In this document: piece by piece, positions 5,813-8,776 of the stretch
Numbering within the stretch: position 1 is the stretch's first letter
Layout: every line of letters starts with the position of its first letter
From: an uncultured Chloroflexota bacterium
Lineage (GTDB): Bacteria; Chloroflexota; Anaerolineae; Aggregatilineales; Phototrophicaceae
Direction of reading: 5' to 3'
Assembly (NCBI GenBank): GCA_937864975.1
Contig: CALMDI010000273.1
Location: forward strand, 1-8,776
DNA: 8,776 bases
The notes under the pieces: model-generated
Seen by the model: the letters and a program-made list of their open reading frames with translations, nothing else
Databases searched by the model: none
What the model was told of the DNA's origin: nothing
Translations under genes and position numbers: made by a program

Positions 5813-6853
5813 TCAGGCGCGCAGGGCGGGCGCGACCTGCTCGATAAACAGTCGCATTCCGTCCTCGCGTGGGGCATCGACGAACCAGAGCATAAAATGC
5901 GTGAAGCCCACCGCGATCCGGCGCTCGATCTGCTGCCCAACCTCATCCGGCGTGCCGAGCAGCCAGCTTTCGCACAGCGACGCGGGCAGGTCGTCGCTTG
6001 CGCCATCGACAAAGGCGCGAAAATCGGCATCCTCGAAGGTGGGCGCTCCCGGCGGGGTCAGCGGCAGCATGTCACGCAGGCGCTCACGCAGAGCAGGGCG
6101 GTCGGGCGCGATCAGAATTTGTGTCTCCAGCGTTTTTTCAATCTCGGCGCTGTCCCGCCCGATGGCGCGGCACGCCGCGTCGAGCGCGTCCAGGCGGCGC
6201 TGCAGTTCGTCCAGCGGAACCGGAACGGAGTTCCAGCCCTGCCCGTAACGCGCGCACGCTTCCAGCACGAGCGGATGCGACTCGCCAAACCACAGCGGCG
6301 GGTGCGGCAGCGTCACCGGGCGCGGCGTGCATACGGCGTCTTTCAGCCGGTAGTAACTCCCATCAAACGTCACCCGCTCGCCCGACCACAGCGCGCGCGC
6401 CAGTTCCAACCCTTCCAGCAGCATCGCCATCCGTTCTTCCATCGTGTCGGGGTAGGGCAAGCCATAGGCATGATGCTCGCCGGGGCGCGTACCCACGTCG
6501 ATGAAGTAGATGAAGCGCCCGCCAGAAATCTGGTCGAGCGTAGCGATCATCTTGGCGGCGACCGCGGGCTGGCGGAAGAAATGCGCCTGGTGGATGATCC
6601 CCAATCGGGCGCGGCGTGTCGAGCCTGCCAGCGCGGCAAGCGTCGTCCAGCCCTCCATGATCGCGTCGTCTTTGCCCAGCATCAGGTGATCCGCCACCCA
6701 CAGCGAATCGTAGCCAAGCGCGTCGGCGGACTGCGCCAGCCTCATCGTCGTTGCGACGTCCAGTTCTGCATAATTGGGCGTGCGAAACAATTGCCCTCCC
6801 GGCAGCGCGAAAATCGGGACGCAGTAACCAAATTGAATCGGGTGGGTGGTCAT
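5813..6853 (-). CDS. LLM class (luciferase-like) flavin- or F420-dependent oxidoreductase
   Basis: A 346-residue bacterial-luciferase-like TIM-barrel enzyme, using FMNH2 as a monooxygenase or F420 as a dehydrogenase/reductase. Family hallmarks: LAQSADALGYDSLWVADHL (39-57), LGIIHQAHFFRQPAVAAKM with TLDQISGGR (84-113), EHHAYGLPYP (126-135), PPLWFGES (185-192) and a C-terminal GTPDEVGQQIERRIAVGFTHF segment (300-320). The segment between GGR and EHHAYG is FIYFIDVGTRP, unlike the glycine-rich version common in alkanesulfonate monooxygenases. I chose the ATG at 6853; a TTG at 6862 would overlap the preceding stop codon by 4 nt and add three residues. It sits 5 nt after the dehydrogenase stop codon, so the two are tightly coupled. 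No flavin reductase is visible in the window, so the reduced-flavin source is open. Its place among sugar enzymes is unusual and the substrate is unknown. Confidence 0.92.
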   Translation of the reverse strand: MTTHPIQFGYCVPIFALPGGQLFRTPNYAELDVATTMRLAQSADALGYDSLWVADHLMLGKDDAIMEGWTTLAALAGSTRRARLGIIHQAHFFRQPAVAAKMIATLDQISGGRFIYFIDVGTRPGEHHAYGLPYPDTMEERMAMLLEGLELARALWSGERVTFDGSYYRLKDAVCTPRPVTLPHPPLWFGESHPLVLEACARYGQGWNSVPVPLDELQRRLDALDAACRAIGRDSAEIEKTLETQILIAPDRPALRERLRDMLPLTPPGAPTFEDADFRAFVDGASDDLPASLCESWLLGTPDEVGQQIERRIAVGFTHFMLWFVDAPREDGMRLFIEQVAPALRA

Positions 6854-6858
6854 CGCCG

Positions 6859-7929
6859 TCAATCCACCCGGTAATCAATGGGTTCGCCGCGCAAGACGTG
6901 CAGGACATTGTGCCAGATGCCGAGTGAATCGCGCACCCACGTCCACGCTCCCTGCCACGCCGAATGCGGCGTCAATGTAACGTGATAGCTCAGGTCTTCG
7001 TGAAGCGCGTGCAGCGGGTCGTCTTCGGGCAGCGGCTCGTCATAAAAGACATCCAGCGCCGCGCCGCCGATCTGACGCGCTCGCAGCGCCTCGACCAGCG
7101 CGGGCTGATCAACTAGCTTGCCGCGAGCCGTGTTGACGAACAGCGCTGTCGGTTTCATCATCCCAATTTCTCGCGCGCCGATGAGTTTATGCGTCTCCGG
7201 CTTGATGGGTATCTGCACGCTCAGCACGTCCGACCGACGCCACAGGTCTTCCCAGCCCACGTATTCCACACCGTACTGCGCTTCGACGTCTTCAAAGCGG
7301 CGAATGTCCCAGTAAATCGTCTTCATGCCGAACGCCTGCGCGTAGCGCGCCATCGGACGCGCGATTTCGCCCATGCCCAGCAAGCCGAGCGTCTGATCGC
7401 AGGCGAGCATGATATTCAGGCTCGGCACGGCTCCCCAGCCTTCGCGCACGTAAGCGCGCTCCTGCATGTAGCGGCGGTGCTGCGGCATCCGCTTGAGATA
7501 ATCGAGGATCAGCGCCCAGTTGTGTTCCGCGACGGCGAGATAATTGACCAGCGGCGTTGCCGCGACCGGGATGCCCATCGCGCGGGCGGCGTCCATCGGG
7601 ACTCCCCGGTAATCGAGACCGAGATGCTGCACCAGCCTCAGGCGGGTCCCTTTTCTCAGCACATCGCCCGGCAGGTTTTCTTTGTGGACAACCAAAAAAT
7701 CGGCGTCGGCAATGCGCGCGTCCACCTCATCCAGGGTTTTGCACTCGTGAACGGTCGCGTCGTACTCCGCGAACAGCTCGCCAAAGATCGGGGCATGACC
7801 GCACGCCGCGGGGTCGTCAGGCAGCAGTTTATCGCGCCAGTTCTCGCCCAAAAGCTCGTTCAGGCGCACGCCCCACAGGACATTGCCGATGTTGTCCCAC
7901 ACGACAACCGTGAATGCGGGTTTCGACAT
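6859..7929 (-). CDS. D-isomer-specific 2-hydroxyacid dehydrogenase (NAD-dependent)
   Basis: A 356-residue enzyme of the D-2-hydroxyacid dehydrogenase/phosphoglycerate dehydrogenase family, interconverting a 2-hydroxy and a 2-keto acid. The substrate/catalytic domain is split around a Rossmann domain. The nucleotide loop reads GMGEIARP (185-192), where the usual third glycine is Ala; Asp208 ending strand 2 suggests NAD(H). The catalytic triad is present as Arg269 (NTARG), Glu298 (DEP) and His322 (TPHSAW). The N-terminus is somewhat longer than in a typical family member, with an extra segment around 20-50 (WGVRLNELLGENWRDKLL onward). The ATG start has AGGAG 9 nt upstream, and this Shine-Dalgarno overlaps the upstream gene's TAG, with a gap of 12 nt. 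In this operon it might act on a sugar acid or a keto-acid product, but substrate specificity is not readable. Confidence 0.92.
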   Translation of the reverse strand: MSKPAFTVVVWDNIGNVLWGVRLNELLGENWRDKLLPDDPAACGHAPIFGELFAEYDATVHECKTLDEVDARIADADFLVVHKENLPGDVLRKGTRLRLVQHLGLDYRGVPMDAARAMGIPVAATPLVNYLAVAEHNWALILDYLKRMPQHRRYMQERAYVREGWGAVPSLNIMLACDQTLGLLGMGEIARPMARYAQAFGMKTIYWDIRRFEDVEAQYGVEYVGWEDLWRRSDVLSVQIPIKPETHKLIGAREIGMMKPTALFVNTARGKLVDQPALVEALRARQIGGAALDVFYDEPLPEDDPLHALHEDLSYHVTLTPHSAWQGAWTWVRDSLGIWHNVLHVLRGEPIDYRVD

Positions 7930-7941
7930 CGCGTGCTGCTC

Positions 7942-8776
7942 CTAGGCGTGCAGTGCGTTCCAGGCTCGGATAAACGTTCGCTTGCCGTTGGCGAGAATGG
8001 CGGTCGGGCTTTCGTCAGGGAAAGCGCGGAGCTCCATTGACAGAATCGGCGTCGTGCCCAGACGCTGCCGCGCGCGATCCCAATAGCCAATCGCGTCCAA
8101 CTGGCGCAGGTAGTCGATCACTTCGGGCACGTCGCTGCGCCCCAGCGGGTGCCCGAACCTCGGATGGAAGTCGCCGTATAGAGGCGAGTCCGGGTGGTCG
8201 ATCACGCAGTTGCCAATGTGCGCGTGGATGATATGCGGCGCGGCTGCCCGCAGCGCGTCGGCAGATGTTTCCCCCAGCAGCGGCAGGTGGCTCAGGTCAA
8301 TCGTCAAGCCGAAATTCGGGCGGTCGACGGCGTCCGCCATTGCGACGGTTTCCGACGTTGGACCGATCAGCCGCTTCTTCTCAATATCGCGGTCGAAGTT
8401 TTCAAATGTGACGTGCAGGAGCCGACCCCGCGACTGTCCCGCCGCGTAGTCGCACAGTTCTCGCAAATCCTCGACCAGCCGCGCCGTCGCGGCTTCGCGC
8501 CCGGCGGGACCGGGATCGCGCGGTCCGGTCATCATCGCCAGCGGCGCGTCAAACTCGATGGCTTCATCCAGCAGCGTTTTCATGCGCGTTAGCACGGAGG
8601 CACGCTCGGCGTCGTCGGCGCTGGCGATGCCCAGGTTTTCCACGATGATCGGCAGAATCGGCAGGTAAACGACCTGAATCTGCGCGCTTGCCAGCAGGGC
8701 GCGCGCCTTGCGCGCCGTTTCCGGGTTCTTGATCGGCGCAATCTCAATCGCCCCGAAAACAGGATCATCCACGACC
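7942..8776 (-). CDS. Sugar phosphate isomerase/epimerase-like TIM-barrel protein (5'-truncated by window edge)
   Basis: The 277 visible residues are the C-terminal bulk of a xylose-isomerase-like TIM-barrel protein; the frame is open to the right edge. A GTG at 8772 could be read as a start, but the text there (FGAIEIAP) is already the end of the first helix and the second strand of the barrel, so some 30 residues probably lie outside the window. Metal and catalytic residues match the ketose 3-epimerase pattern (counting visible residues): Glu125 (TFEN), Asp160 and His163 in DLSH, His186 (HAHIGN) and Glu248 (SMELR). The YGDFHPRFG motif (200-208) recurs in uncharacterised members of this superfamily. 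It is the most upstream operon gene visible. Epimerase, isomerase, dehydratase or lyase activity are all possible. Confidence 0.88.
   Translation of the reverse strand, partial: VVDDPVFGAIEIAPIKNPETARKARALLASAQIQVVYLPILPIIVENLGIASADDAERASVLTRMKTLLDEAIEFDAPLAMMTGPRDPGPAGREAATARLVEDLRELCDYAAGQSRGRLLHVTFENFDRDIEKKRLIGPTSETVAMADAVDRPNFGLTIDLSHLPLLGETSADALRAAAPHIIHAHIGNCVIDHPDSPLYGDFHPRFGHPLGRSDVPEVIDYLRQLDAIGYWDRARQRLGTTPILSMELRAFPDESPTAILANGKRTFIRAWNALHA

Noticed and set aside
5813..6862. Assignment of the LLM enzyme as a sulfoquinovose or alkanesulfonate monooxygenase
   Set aside because: No flavin reductase, sulfonate transporter or related genes are visible, and the segment around 114-124 differs from the alkanesulfonate enzymes. 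The family level is all that can be supported.
5897..6874. 325-codon open frame on the plus strand
   Set aside because: It is antisense to the LLM flavoenzyme gene. The translation is Arg/Gln/Ala-rich without recognisable motifs, typical of a shadow frame.
7189..8040. 283-codon open frame on the plus strand
   Set aside because: It is antisense to the 2-hydroxyacid dehydrogenase gene, whose catalytic residues and ribosome binding site are clear. No family resemblance is seen in the plus-strand product.

Overview
The window looks like a moderately GC-rich bacterial chromosome segment. All supported protein genes lie on the minus strand, so transcription runs from right to left. Two features hint at Chloroflexota (Anaerolineae-like): the mix of sugar-isomerase-like TIM barrels, SDRs and a luciferase-like flavoenzyme, and a palindromic intergenic repeat of a style I associate with that phylum. 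No rRNA or marker gene is present, so the taxonomy is a guess.

Right part (2432-8776): a tightly packed seven-gene operon. In transcription order it encodes a 5'-truncated TIM-barrel sugar isomerase/epimerase-like protein, a D-2-hydroxyacid dehydrogenase, an LLM-class (bacterial luciferase-like) flavin-dependent oxidoreductase, an SDR dehydrogenase, a second TIM-barrel isomerase/epimerase-like protein, a second SDR and a third SDR. Most gaps are 5-27 nt, several Shine-Dalgarno sequences overlap the preceding stop codon, and the one longer gap is 78 nt. The promoter lies beyond the right edge. The gene set suggests catabolism or remodelling of a sugar, sugar acid or cyclitol by several NAD(P)-linked oxidations/reductions, metal-dependent isomerisation, epimerisation or lyase chemistry, and one flavin-dependent step. 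The substrate cannot be named from the sequence. No transporter, kinase, aldolase or regulator for the pathway is visible; these could lie further right.

Middle part (1940-2431): 492 nt without an intact gene. It holds a hairpin that may end the operon, a compact element of two adjacent palindromes (2268-2321), a possible decayed small gene on the plus strand (about 2156-2271) and a sigma70-like promoter (2086-2113, minus strand) for the next gene.

Left part (1-1939): a complete single-polypeptide ABC exporter half-transporter (TMD-NBD, 578 aa), which looks less GC-rich than the operon. After a 154-nt gap with a candidate hairpin and promoter comes the first 16 codons of another minus-strand gene, which has a strong Shine-Dalgarno and runs off the left edge.

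The most interesting item is the seven-gene operon. Pairing an LLM flavoenzyme with two isomerase/epimerase TIM barrels, three SDRs and a 2-hydroxyacid dehydrogenase matches no pathway that I can name with confidence.
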